NCBI GenBank assembly: GCA_030041275.1
Contig: JASHOE010000318.1
Location: 1-52,852, forward strand
Direction: 5' to 3'
DNA from: Streptosporangiaceae bacterium
Lineage (GTDB): Bacteria > Actinomycetota > Actinomycetes > Streptosporangiales > Streptosporangiaceae
Length of the DNA stretch: 52,852 bases
In this document: positions 45,607-52,852 of the stretch, piece by piece
Numbering within the stretch: the first letter of the stretch is position 1
How the letters are laid out: each line of letters begins with the position of its first letter
Position numbers and translations under genes: made by a program
The notes under the pieces: generated by a model
What the model saw: the letters and a program-made list of their open reading frames with translations, nothing else
What the model was told of the DNA's origin: nothing
Databases searched by the model: none

Positions 45607-45619
45607 GGTAGCGGCTACC
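45607..45619. repeat. Short palindrome in the ppa-crp gap
   Basis: GGTAGC and GCTACC flank a single base at 45607-45619, about 62 bp upstream of the crp start. A -10-like CTTAAT lies at 45642-45647. It may be an operator for crp or part of a ppa terminator. Confidence 0.35.
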
Positions 45620-45680
45620 CTGCCGTTACCGGCCCGGGCAGCTTAATGTCGTGCCAGGTAGTCCCGCGGTGGGAGGTGTC

Positions 45681-46364
45681 ATGACGCACGTTGAGGACGT
45701 GCTCAGGGAGGCGCCCCTGTTCGAGGCGCTCAGCGAGGAAGACGCGAACGCCCTGCGGGGAGGCATCATCACGGTGCACCTGGACCGCGGGGAGCGGCTG
45801 TTCTCCGAGGGCGACAAGGGCGACAAGCTCTACATCATCCTGGCGGGAAAGATCAAGCTGACCAAGGCCGCACCGGACGGCCGGGAGAACCTGCTCAGCG
45901 TGCACGGGCCAGGCGAGATGTTCGGCGAACTGTCGCTGTTCGACCCGATACCGAGGACATCGAGCGCCACTGCGGTGACCAAGGCCGAACTGGCCGGGGT
46001 GGCCCACGAGGACCTGCGCGCCTGGCTGTCGACGCGGCCAGAGGTGGCGATGCACCTGCTGCAGGCGCTCGCCCAGCGACTGCGCCGGATCAACGAGGTC
46101 AAGGCGGACCTAGTGTTCACCGACGTGCCCGGCCGGGTCTCCAAGGCCCTGCTCGACCTGGCCGAGCGATTCGGCACGCCTACCCCTAACGGTATTCAGG
46201 TCAATCACGATCTGACCCAGGAGGAGCTGGCCCAGCTCGTCGGGGCGTCAAGGGAAACGGTGAACAAGGCCCTCGCTGACTTCGCCGCGCGCGGCTGGCT
46301 GCAGCTCGCGGCCAAGTCAGTCCTGATCACGGACGTCGACCGGCTCCGTAAACGGGCCCGATAG
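45681..46364 (+). CDS. crp: Crp/Fnr-family transcriptional regulator (Rv3676-like)
   Basis: The 227-residue protein has an N-terminal cyclic-nucleotide-binding beta roll (about 10-120, with GEMFGELSLFDPIPRTSSAT as the phosphate-binding cassette) and a C-terminal winged helix (about 150-225, recognition region LVGASRETVNKALADFAARG). It is very close in pattern to the mycobacterial cAMP receptor protein Rv3676, a global regulator. The ATG at 45681 follows GGGAGGTG. The neighbours on both sides also match the Rv3676 region. Confidence 0.95.
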   Translation: MTHVEDVLREAPLFEALSEEDANALRGGIITVHLDRGERLFSEGDKGDKLYIILAGKIKLTKAAPDGRENLLSVHGPGEMFGELSLFDPIPRTSSATAVTKAELAGVAHEDLRAWLSTRPEVAMHLLQALAQRLRRINEVKADLVFTDVPGRVSKALLDLAERFGTPTPNGIQVNHDLTQEELAQLVGASRETVNKALADFAARGWLQLAAKSVLITDVDRLRKRAR

Positions 46365-46395
46365 CCGGGCGCGGTTCGCGGCCCGCCGGCCGACG

Positions 46396-47223
46396 TCACC
46401 AGCTAACCCCTGGTGGCAACTCATTGTGATCGCTGAGGTAGCGCAGCTGAGCGCGCACTGACGACTCGGCGAAGGGCCACAGCCTCTGGTCCACGGCCGC
46501 GTAGACGCGCGGCACGATCTCGGCCGGGGTCCGGTCTCCGGCAGCGACGGCGGCCCGGACCTCGTCCAGCCGCTCGGCCCGATGGGCGAGGTAGAAGTCA
46601 AGGACGCCCGCGGCGTCACCGAGCAGCGGCCCGTGACCTGGCAGCAGGGCGCTCAGACCGGTCTGCTCTGCCAGCAGCCGCAGCCGGTGCAGCGACTCGA
46701 GGTAGTCGGTTAGGCTGCCGTCGTCGGCAATGACCGCGGTTCCCCGGCCGAGGACGGTGTCGCCGGTGAGCACCACGGCGTCCGCAGGGAGGTGCAAGCT
46801 GACCGAGTCGGACGTGTGGCCCGGGGTCTCGATCACGCGAACCTCGCAGCCGCCGGCAGTCAGGACGTCGCCGGCCGTGAGGCCCTCGCTGCCGAGCCGG
46901 TGCTCGGGATCGACTGCCCGTACCGGCGCGCCGGTCAGCTCCGCCAGCCGCGGCGCGCCCGCCGAATGGTCCAGGTGGCGGTGGGTGAGCACGATCTCCG
47001 CCACGCGCTGACCGGAGTCGGCGACCGTCGCGAAGACCCGTTGCAAGTGCGTCTCGTCGTCGGGACCCGGATCGATAACGAGCACGGTCGCCGAGCCGGG
47101 CTCGGCAATGAGCCAGGTATTGGTGCCGTCTAGCGTCATCATGCCGGGGTTGGGTGCGAGCACGCACCGGGCCCGGCTGGTGCCCGAGCCGTCAACCGGG
47201 CCGACGGCCTGCTCAGCCGTCAT
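46396..47223 (-). CDS. MBL-fold metallo-hydrolase (LACTB2-like, Rv3677c)
   Basis: The 275-residue metallo-beta-lactamase-fold hydrolase has the zinc motif THRHLDHSAG and later ligands in ETPGHTSDSVS and LTGDTVLG. A C-terminal helical region with AAVDQRLWPFAESSVRAQLR resembles LACTB2/Rv3677c proteins. Substrates of this group include RNA or thioesters, so the reaction is not certain. The ATG at 47221-47223 is likely, although the frame is open to 47265. It is the last gene of the minus-strand DUF4177-RidA-NUDIX-MBL operon. Confidence 0.88.
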   Translation of the reverse strand: MTAEQAVGPVDGSGTSRARCVLAPNPGMMTLDGTNTWLIAEPGSATVLVIDPGPDDETHLQRVFATVADSGQRVAEIVLTHRHLDHSAGAPRLAELTGAPVRAVDPEHRLGSEGLTAGDVLTAGGCEVRVIETPGHTSDSVSLHLPADAVVLTGDTVLGRGTAVIADDGSLTDYLESLHRLRLLAEQTGLSALLPGHGPLLGDAAGVLDFYLAHRAERLDEVRAAVAAGDRTPAEIVPRVYAAVDQRLWPFAESSVRAQLRYLSDHNELPPGVSW

Positions 47224-47251
47224 GCCGCACCAGCCGCCGACCTCACCGCGA

Positions 47252-48124
47252 TCACCGTGCGCCACCCGGAGGGGCCGGGTACTCGGTCAGCCCTGGCACG
47301 GTCAGCCATACCGCTCCCTCGCGCTCGTGTACCTCGGGAATGATGGGCGCCACCCGCCGCGGCCCGGTCAGCGCGGTGTTCAGGTCGCCGCATTCGGCCA
47401 GCTCGGACAGCGACACAGCAGTCGGCGGGAACAACCTGATTTCGCTGCGCCGGCTGGCGGCCAGCGCGTCCGCCGGCCGGACCCAGGCGACCTCGGCCGC
47501 CTCGCCGCCGACGTCCCTGGTGTGCTGGCCGACCGGCAGTGCAGCGGCAAAGAACCGCGTGTCGAACCGTCGCGGCTCCACCACGGGAGTGATCCACTGC
47601 GCCCAGGGACGCAGCAAGTCCGATCGCAGCACCAGGCCGCGCCGGGCCAGCAGTTCGGCGAGCGAGACTGAGCGGTCGAGCAGCGCCATCCGGTCGGCCT
47701 CCCAGTCGGCGCTGGTCGTGTCTGCGACGACCGACTCTGCCGACTCCCCGGCCAGCAGCACACCGGACTCCTCGAAGGTCTCCCGGACTGCGGCGCACAC
47801 GAGCGCTCTCGCCAAGGAGGGGGGCGCGGTGAAAATCCGCCCCCATTCCGCCGCGTCGGGGCCCGCCCAGGCCACTTTCTCGTCCGCGTCCCTGGCATCG
47901 ACCGAGCCGCCGGGAAAGACGTACGCGCCCGGGGCGAAGGCCATCGATGCCTGTCGGCGCAGCATGTATACCTCGAGGCCGGTCGGCGCCGATCGCAGCA
48001 GCATGACCGTGGCGGCGTCCCTGGGTGTCGCCGGTGGCTCGCTCCCGGACAGCACGGCGCGGGCGGCCTCGCCGAGCGCACCCGGCAGCCGGATCGCGGC
48101 AGCCTTCGCCCCGTCGTGTGTCAT
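47252..48124 (-). CDS. NUDIX hydrolase, NUDT19/CoA-pyrophosphatase-like
   Basis: The 290-residue NUDIX protein has FPGGSVDARDADE followed about 35 residues later by AAVRETFEESGVLL. This long insertion between the first Gly and the catalytic helix is typical of the NUDT19/NudL-like group that hydrolyses CoA or acyl-CoA diphosphates. The ATG at 48122-48124 follows GGAGG. It starts 20 bp after the RidA stop and precedes the MBL gene by 28 bp. In M. tuberculosis the corresponding region lacks this gene between Rv3677c and Rv3678c, as far as I recall. Confidence 0.85.
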   Translation of the reverse strand: MTHDGAKAAAIRLPGALGEAARAVLSGSEPPATPRDAATVMLLRSAPTGLEVYMLRRQASMAFAPGAYVFPGGSVDARDADEKVAWAGPDAAEWGRIFTAPPSLARALVCAAVRETFEESGVLLAGESAESVVADTTSADWEADRMALLDRSVSLAELLARRGLVLRSDLLRPWAQWITPVVEPRRFDTRFFAAALPVGQHTRDVGGEAAEVAWVRPADALAASRRSEIRLFPPTAVSLSELAECGDLNTALTGPRRVAPIIPEVHEREGAVWLTVPGLTEYPAPPGGAR

Positions 48125-48144
48125 GCCTGCCTCCGCCCGGCTGC

Positions 48145-48630
48145 CTAATCCCGGACTTCGACGATGAGCTCGACCTCGACTGGCGAGTTGAGCGGAAGCA
48201 CTGCCGTGCCGACAGCGCTGCGGGCGTGCCGCCCCGCCTCGCCGAAGATCTCCAGCAGCAGTTCGCTGGCGCCGTTCACCACCTGCGGCTGACCGGTGAA
48301 GTCCGGCGCGCTGGCCACGAAGCCCGTCAGCTTCACGATCCGCCTGATCGAAGACAGGCCGCCAGCGACCGACGCCGCGGCCGCCAGGGCGTTCAGCGCG
48401 CACGTCCGTGCCAGCGCCGCCGCCTCGGCCGCGCCAACCTCAGCTCCGACCTTGCCCGCAGCCAGCAGCTGGCCATCAGCCATCGGGAGCTGGCCCGCGG
48501 TATAGATCGTCGTACCGGACCTGACCGCGGGCACGTACGCCGCTAGCGGGGCGACCACCTGCGGAAGCGTGAGCCCGAGAGCGGCGAGTCGCTCGTCCGG
48601 CGACGACGCAGCGGAGTTGGGCTCACTCAT
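48145..48630 (-). CDS. RidA-family protein (Rv3678c-like)
   Basis: The 161-residue protein belongs to the RidA/YjgF family, whose archetype hydrolyses reactive enamine/imine intermediates. The conserved Arg sits in [20 protein letters not shown] near the C-terminus. An N-terminal extension of about 15 residues before the core is typical of the Rv3678c subgroup. The ATG at 48628-48630 overlaps the DUF4177 stop as ATGA, so translation is coupled; no separate ribosome site is needed. Confidence 0.9.
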   Translation of the reverse strand: MSEPNSAASSPDERLAALGLTLPQVVAPLAAYVPAVRSGTTIYTAGQLPMADGQLLAAGKVGAEVGAAEAAALARTCALNALAAAASVAGGLSSIRRIVKLTGFVASAPDFTGQPQVVNGASELLLEIFGEAGRHARSAVGTAVLPLNSPVEVELIVEVRD

Positions 48631-48782
48631 TCCTTGGCCCGCTTGAGATAGGCCACGAGTTGCTCGGCGTTCGGGCCGGGCACGACGGTCACGAGCTCCC
48701 ACCCGTCGTCGCCCCAGTTGTCGAGGATCTGCTTGGTCGCGTGCACTAGCAGCGGCACCGTCGCGTACTCCCACTTGGCCAT
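48627..48782 (-). CDS. DUF4177-family small protein (Rv3678A-like)
   Basis: This 51-residue protein, MAKWEYATVPLLVHATK... ending in AYLKRAKE, contains the conserved GDDGWELVTVVPG segment of DUF4177. Its function is unknown. The mycobacterial counterpart sits at the same position before the RidA gene. The ATG at 48780-48782 is 7 bp after a -10-like element, so the mRNA may be leaderless. Confidence 0.88.
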   Translation of the reverse strand: MAKWEYATVPLLVHATKQILDNWGDDGWELVTVVPGPNAEQLVAYLKRAKE

Positions 48783-48795
48783 AGCCCGAACCTTA
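48783..48795 (-). promoter_or_regulatory. Leaderless promoter candidate for the DUF4177-RidA-NUDIX-MBL operon
   Basis: On the minus strand TAAGGT (48790-48795) is followed by 7 bases and then the ATG of the DUF4177 gene, so transcription would start at the initiation codon. No ribosome-binding sequence is present. Confidence 0.5.
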
Positions 48796-48827
48796 GTGCA
48801 CCGCGCGCCGCTGGCGCGGGGGACCAT

Positions 48828-48858
48828 GGGCGCCGAGAATCGGCCGATCCCGGCGCCC
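48828..48858 (-). terminator. Terminator hairpin after the slipin gene
   Basis: GGGCGCCG (48828-48835) pairs with CGGCGCCC (48851-48858), with a smaller palindrome ATCGGCCGAT inside the loop. It lies 23 bp past the slipin stop. Confidence 0.7.
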
Positions 48859-48881
48859 TCACTCCGCCGATAGGAGTACGC

Positions 48882-49970
48882 CTAGTCCCCGCTGGATCCG
48901 TCCGCTGCCGCCGGATCGTCATCCGGCCTGGCGCGAGCGCCGTGATGCACTGTGCCGAGGTCGCCCTTCTCCTCCGGGGACAGCTCGGGGATATCCGGGA
49001 CGTCGGGGATGTTCAGGCTGTCCGCCGCGCTGCCGATGGCCGCCGGCCCGCTCGCTGGATTCTGGATAGCCGGCTCAGCCGCGTCGGCCATCGAGTTCGC
49101 GTCCGACCTTGCCTCGCTCTCCAGCGCCTTGACATCGTCGTCGTCGACCTCGGGCGGCTCGCTCACCGCGGCGGTCGCGCCGCCCGCGCTCGCGCCCAAG
49201 TCACCGGAGCCCGGGGTGAACCTGTCGAAGAACCGCAGCAACTCCACCGGCAGCGGCATCACCAGGGTGCTGTTGCGCTCGGCAGCGACCTCGACCACCG
49301 TTTGCAGCAGGCGCAGTTGCAGCGCGGCAGGGTCGCGCGCCATCACGTTGGCTGCAGCCGCGAGCCGCTTGGAGGCCTGGAACTCACCGTCGGCGGTGAT
49401 AATCCGGGCTCGCCGTTCCCGCTCGGCCTCCGCCTGCCTGGACATGGACCGCTTCATGCCCTCAGGCAGTGAGACGTCCTTGATCTCGACGCTCTCGACC
49501 TTGACCCCCCACGGGCCTTCGGTGCCGGCATCGATGATGGCGCACAGTCGCCTGTTGACCTCGTCGCGCTCGGCCAGCAGTTCATCCATCTCTGACTGGC
49601 CGATGATGGACCGCAGGGACGTCTGAGCTCGCTGTGAGATGGCGTTCTGATAGTCGTACACATTGATCGTCGCCTTGATCGGGTCGACGACCTTGAAATA
49701 CACAACGGCGTCCACCCGGACGCTCACGTTGTCGCGGGTGATGCCCTCCTGCGCAGGTACGCCCATTGCGACGATCTGCCTGTTGACCTTGACGAGCTTG
49801 TCGCCGACCGGCCGGATCCAAGTCAGCCCCGCGCCGCGGGTACCGGGTAGCACCTGGCCGAACCTAAAGATGATCCCTTGCTCGTACTGCTGGACGATCT
49901 TGATTGACCTGCCGAGCAGGATCACCCCGATCAGCACGACGATCACGGCGATCGCGATGCCAGCGTCCAT
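48882..49970 (-). CDS. SPFH/Band 7 protein, slipin (stomatin-like)
   Basis: The 362-residue protein has an N-terminal membrane hairpin segment (about 4-20), then the stomatin/slipin SPFH core (about 24-235: VQQYEQGIIFRFGQVLPGTR, VDAVVYFKVVDPIKATINV, IIGQSEMDELLAERDEVNRR). The C-terminal tail of about 120 residues is Asp/Glu/Ala/Pro-rich and likely disordered; it contains NIPDVPDIPELSPEE. Slipins scaffold membrane microdomains and often pair with an NfeD membrane protease partner, which is not seen here. It is divergent from the Get3/ArsA-like pair. Confidence 0.9.
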   Translation of the reverse strand: MDAGIAIAVIVVLIGVILLGRSIKIVQQYEQGIIFRFGQVLPGTRGAGLTWIRPVGDKLVKVNRQIVAMGVPAQEGITRDNVSVRVDAVVYFKVVDPIKATINVYDYQNAISQRAQTSLRSIIGQSEMDELLAERDEVNRRLCAIIDAGTEGPWGVKVESVEIKDVSLPEGMKRSMSRQAEAERERRARIITADGEFQASKRLAAAANVMARDPAALQLRLLQTVVEVAAERNSTLVMPLPVELLRFFDRFTPGSGDLGASAGGATAAVSEPPEVDDDDVKALESEARSDANSMADAAEPAIQNPASGPAAIGSAADSLNIPDVPDIPELSPEEKGDLGTVHHGARARPDDDPAAADGSSGD

Positions 49971-50162
49971 GGCCCGAGCACCTTCTTTCTTGTGCAGGCC
50001 CCTGTGTCGGTGGGCTCAGAGCCCGCCGACATCCAGACTAGTGAGTCGCGACACACGGTCATAGCGAGCGCAGGAGCGCCTGGGGAAATAGCCGACATCG
50101 GCAGCTCACCGCTGGCCAGCCACTTCGGTCAGGGCGGCTGCGTCAACCGGTGGCGCTGCCCA

Positions 50163-50177
50163 GATAACCTCCAATCG
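50163..50177 (+). promoter_or_regulatory. Leaderless promoter candidate for the Get3/ArsA-like pair
   Basis: GATAAC at 50163-50168 ends 8 bp before the GTG start at 50177, and no ribosome site lies between. The -35 region is poor. Confidence 0.35.
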
Positions 50178-51187
50178 TGGCAACCCGCGACACCGACTGG
50201 GACGGCGTCCGGCTGCACGTCGTCACCGGGAAGGGCGGTACCGGCAAGACGACGGTGGCGGGCGCCCTGGCGCTCGCTCTCGCCGCAGACGGCAAGAACG
50301 TGCTGCTCATGGAAGTGGAAGGACGGCAGGGCATTGCCCAGCTGTTCGACCGGCCCCCGCTGCCATATGCGGAGCGCCGGATCGCGGTCGGGCTCGGCAC
50401 CGATGCGCGCGAAGGCGGCGAGGTGTTCGCGCTGGTGGCGGACCCGGAGTCGGCGCTCATCGAGTACCTGGAGATGTTCTATAACCTGCGGCACGCTGGC
50501 ACCGCGCTGGCCAAGCTCGGCGTGATGGACTTCGCCACCACCATCGCGCCCGGCCTGCGCGACGTCCTGCTGACGGGCAAGGCTGCCGAGGCGGTCCGGC
50601 GCAAGGACGGCAAGGGCGGGCGGATATACGACGCCGTCGTCATGGACGCCCCGCCTACCGGCCGGATCAGCCGGTTCCTCAACGTATCCAGCGAGGTGTC
50701 CGACCTTGCCAGGGTAGGCCCGATAAGAGGTCATGCCGACACCGTGCAGCGGGTGATCCAGTCGCCGGCGACCGTCGTGCACTTCGTCACCGTGCTCGAG
50801 GAGATGCCAGTGCAGGAAACGCTGGACGGCATCGCAGAGCTCCGCCAGCTCGGCAGCATCAGGCCGGGTGGCGTGATCGTGAACATGACCAGGCCGCTCG
50901 CGCTGCCCGCCGATCAGCTGCAGGCAGCGGCCGACGGCGAGCTGGACCAGGGACAGCTTGCGCTCGGCCTGAAATCGGCCGGGCTTGATCACAGCTCCGA
51001 GCTCGCGAGCGCGCTGGCCGCAGAGCTATCCGACCAGGCCAGGACCGCGCTCGCCCAGAACGTGCAGGCCGATCGCCTGGGTGACACCGGTCAGCCCTGC
51101 TACCAGCTGCCCTGGATCAGCGGCGGCATCGACCTGGCGGGCCTGTACCAGCTCGCCGCGGCGCTGCGTACACAGAAGGCGGCCTGA
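50177..51187 (+). CDS. ArsA/Get3-family ATPase, first subunit (Rv3679-like)
   Basis: The 336-residue P-loop ATPase has the deviant Walker A KGGTGKTT at 19-26, with the signature Lys19 typical of ArsA/Get3/MinD dimers. VVMDAPPTGRISRFL carries the Walker B/switch Asp and the Pro-Pro-Thr-Gly motif. Family members deliver tail-anchored proteins or drive anion export; no arsenic gene is nearby. The next gene encodes a second ArsA-like protein, and the pair matches Rv3679-Rv3680 between Rv3678A and whiB4 in M. tuberculosis. The protein stop and the next start overlap as TGATG. Confidence 0.92.
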   Translation: MATRDTDWDGVRLHVVTGKGGTGKTTVAGALALALAADGKNVLLMEVEGRQGIAQLFDRPPLPYAERRIAVGLGTDAREGGEVFALVADPESALIEYLEMFYNLRHAGTALAKLGVMDFATTIAPGLRDVLLTGKAAEAVRRKDGKGGRIYDAVVMDAPPTGRISRFLNVSSEVSDLARVGPIRGHADTVQRVIQSPATVVHFVTVLEEMPVQETLDGIAELRQLGSIRPGGVIVNMTRPLALPADQLQAAADGELDQGQLALGLKSAGLDHSSELASALAAELSDQARTALAQNVQADRLGDTGQPCYQLPWISGGIDLAGLYQLAAALRTQKAA

Positions 51188-52434
51188 TGACCGCGCGCCG
51201 CCCGCCCCATCTCGATGTAGACCGGCTCATCGATGACCGCCGCATTCGCATCATCGTCTGCTGCGGCGCAGGCGGGGTCGGAAAGACCACGACCGCAGCG
51301 GCCATCGGGCTACGGGCCGCCGAGCGCGGCCGGCATGTGGTCGTGCTCACCGTCGACCCGGCCCGAAGGCTTGCCCAGTCCATGGGGCTCAATTCGCTCG
51401 ACAACACGCCACGCCTGGTGCCGGGGCTGAAGCTAGCCGATGGTCCGGTTCAGGGCGGGAACGGTGCCGACTCGGCTGGCAGCCTGCACGCCATGATGCT
51501 GGATATGAAGCGCACGTTCGACGAGATCGTGGAGGCGCACGCTGACCCTGACCGCGCAGCCCAGATCCTGGCGAACCCGTTCTATCAGTCGCTGTCATCC
51601 AGCTTCGCCGGCACGCAGGAGTACATGGCGATGGAGAAGCTCGGCCAGTTGCGCCGCGCCGATGAGTGGGATCTCATCGTTGTGGACACCCCGCCGAGCA
51701 GGTCTGCGCTGGACTTCCTCGATGCCCCCCAGCGGCTAGGCCGGTTCCTCGACGGACGGCTACTACGCCTGCTGACCGCGCCCGCCAAGGTCGGTGGCAG
51801 GGCGTACTTGCGCGTCCTCAACGCCGGATTCGGCGTCGTGACAGGCGTGCTGACGAAGATTCTCGGCACCCAGGTGCTACGCGACGTCCAGACGTTCGTC
51901 AGCGCGCTTGACACGATGTTCGGCGGCTTCCGCGAGCGAGCCGAGTACACCTACCAGCTGCTCCGCGCTCCCGGCACGGCATTTCTGGTCGTCGCGGCGC
52001 CGGAGGACGACGCGCTCAGGGAAGCGTCCTACTTCGTGGAGCGGCTCGACACCGAGCGCATGCCGCTCGCCGGGCTCCTCCTCAACCGGGTCCAGCGGCT
52101 GCCCGCCGCGCACTTGTCGGCGGCCAGGAGCCTCGCAGCCGCCGAGGTTCTGCAGCCTGCCGAGGCGGACGACGCTGACTCAGGACCTGCTGGCGGCGGC
52201 AGCGACGACGCCGCGGACTCGGGACGCGTGCTGGCGATTGCTGCGCTCCGGCTGCACGCTGACCGGATGGAGCTCGCTGCTACCCAGCGACGGGCTGCCG
52301 AGCACTTTGTCGCGGCTCATCCGCTGGTCCCGGTGGCCGAGATCCCGGCCCAGCCAGAGGACGTGCACGACCTGGAGGGCCTTCGCCAGATCGGACAGGC
52401 ATTTGCGGCCACGCGGCGGGCGGCGTCAGCGTAG
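51187..52434 (+). CDS. ArsA/Get3-family ATPase, second subunit (Rv3680-like)
   Basis: This 415-residue protein has a P-loop AGGVGKTT (28-35) in which the signature Lys of the deviant Walker A is Ala28, followed by VVLTVDPARRLAQSMG and LIVVDTPPSRSALDFLDAP. The C-terminal half contains an Asp/Gly/Ala-rich insert near 320-345. It probably forms an asymmetric dimer with the preceding protein, in which only one subunit has the signature Lys. Translation is coupled to the first gene by a one-base overlap. Confidence 0.92.
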   Translation: MTARRPPHLDVDRLIDDRRIRIIVCCGAGGVGKTTTAAAIGLRAAERGRHVVVLTVDPARRLAQSMGLNSLDNTPRLVPGLKLADGPVQGGNGADSAGSLHAMMLDMKRTFDEIVEAHADPDRAAQILANPFYQSLSSSFAGTQEYMAMEKLGQLRRADEWDLIVVDTPPSRSALDFLDAPQRLGRFLDGRLLRLLTAPAKVGGRAYLRVLNAGFGVVTGVLTKILGTQVLRDVQTFVSALDTMFGGFRERAEYTYQLLRAPGTAFLVVAAPEDDALREASYFVERLDTERMPLAGLLLNRVQRLPAAHLSAARSLAAAEVLQPAEADDADSGPAGGGSDDAADSGRVLAIAALRLHADRMELAATQRRAAEHFVAAHPLVPVAEIPAQPEDVHDLEGLRQIGQAFAATRRAASA

Positions 52435-52523
52435 CCGCGATGCCGCGGCGCCAGCTACTGCAGCCGGGCGGACCCCCGGACTTTAGGGCGGTCCCGGCCG
52501 CCTCAGCCGGGTCCGCTGCTGCG

Positions 52524-52823
52524 CTAACTCGCGACGAGCTCGTCCCCGGTGCGCTCGTAGTGGTTGCGCGCGTTCTCGAGCAAATCGCGCCACGAAGTTA
52601 CGTCCGGACGCCGACGCAGTAGCGCGCGACGCTCCCGCTCGGTCATCCCGCCCCAGACACCGAATTCGATCCGGTTGTCGAGGGCGTCAGCCAGGCACTC
52701 GGTCCGTACCTGGCAGCCGCGGCAGATCAGCTTGGCCCGGTTCTGCGCCGCGCCCTGGACGAAAAGCTCGTCCGGGTCCGTTCCCTTACACGCGGCACGC
52801 GCAGTCCAGTCCGTGATCCACAT
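52524..52823 (-). CDS. WhiB-family iron-sulfur transcription regulator (WhiB4-like)
   Basis: The 99-residue protein has the four cluster ligands Cys12, Cys34, Cys37 and Cys43 and the GVWGG turn at 55-59, followed by a basic helix (TERERRALLRRRP) that contacts DNA. WhiB proteins bind a 4Fe-4S cluster and respond to redox state or NO. By position next to the Get3/ArsA-like pair it corresponds to WhiB4 (Rv3681c). The ATG at 52821-52823 has AGAGGAG at about 10 bp. The promoter lies at or beyond the end of the window. Confidence 0.94.
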   Translation of the reverse strand: MWITDWTARAACKGTDPDELFVQGAAQNRAKLICRGCQVRTECLADALDNRIEFGVWGGMTERERRALLRRRPDVTSWRDLLENARNHYERTGDELVAS

Positions 52824-52852
52824 GTGGCCCAGCTCCTCTGATCGTCACGCCC

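Noticed and set aside
52468..52516. Terminator between the second Get3/ArsA-like gene and whiB (GCGGACCC paired with GGGTCCGC)
   Set aside because: The 8-bp stem encloses a 33-base loop without a T tract, too weak to call with confidence.

Overview
The window is chromosomal core DNA from a high-GC Gram-positive bacterium (Actinomycetota). Evidence: GC-rich codon use throughout, many GTG and TTG starts, and actinobacterial marker genes (whiB, lsr2, clpC, DUF2516, DUF3180, a Zincin_2 metalloprotease, a Crp very close to the mycobacterial type). Several blocks follow the order known from Mycobacterium and Streptomyces: radA-disA-mutY-clpC-lsr2-lysS-coaX...panC-folK-folB-folP-folE-ftsH-hpt-tilS-zincin-dacB-ppa, and crp-MBL-RidA-DUF4177-(Get3/ArsA)x2-whiB. 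A spore-forming or filamentous lineage near Streptosporangiales/Frankiales is plausible, but the sequence does not settle the order. No tRNA, rRNA, CRISPR, prophage or transposase gene was seen.

Layout. 1-4.4 kb: the end of murA, then a minus-strand four-gene operon (NrtR-like regulator, HisC-like aminotransferase, ATP-grasp ligase, flavin monooxygenase). 4.5-5.9 kb: a BlaI/M56 (BlaR1-like) pair. 5.9-7.7 kb: an XRE regulator, DUF2516 and AlaX operon with a double palindrome at its promoter. 7.8-13.1 kb: an acyltransferase-SGNH protein, asparaginase plus BKACE, dtd and a TIM-barrel protein. 13.2-18.4 kb: radA, disA, mutY and a lipoprotein. 18.5-24.4 kb: clpC, a long repeat-rich gap, an Lsr2-family protein with Cys/His pairs, a small membrane protein with acidic tandem repeats, and an ArgA-type acetyltransferase. 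24.4-25.8 kb: a c-di-AMP riboswitch and the NlpC/P60 cell-wall hydrolase it precedes. 25.9-45.0 kb: a long minus-strand array (dacB, zincin, tilS, hpt, ftsH, folE, an MprF-like gene, folP, folB, folK, DUF3180, DUF2520, panC, nadB, nadC, coaX, lysS). 45.1-52.8 kb: ppa, crp, the MBL/NUDIX/RidA/DUF4177 operon, a slipin, the Get3/ArsA-like pair and whiB.

How the parts connect. DisA makes c-di-AMP, and about 9 kb away a ydaO-type c-di-AMP riboswitch precedes a secreted peptidoglycan hydrolase gene, so one window holds both the synthase and a sensor. The minus-strand array joins folate (folE, folP, folB, folK), pantothenate/CoA (panC, coaX) and NAD (nadB, nadC) synthesis to proteostasis (ftsH) and purine salvage (hpt). 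The least explained parts are the aminotransferase/ATP-grasp/flavin operon, the 21.0-22.4 kb repeat region, and the Lsr2/acidic-repeat membrane protein pair.
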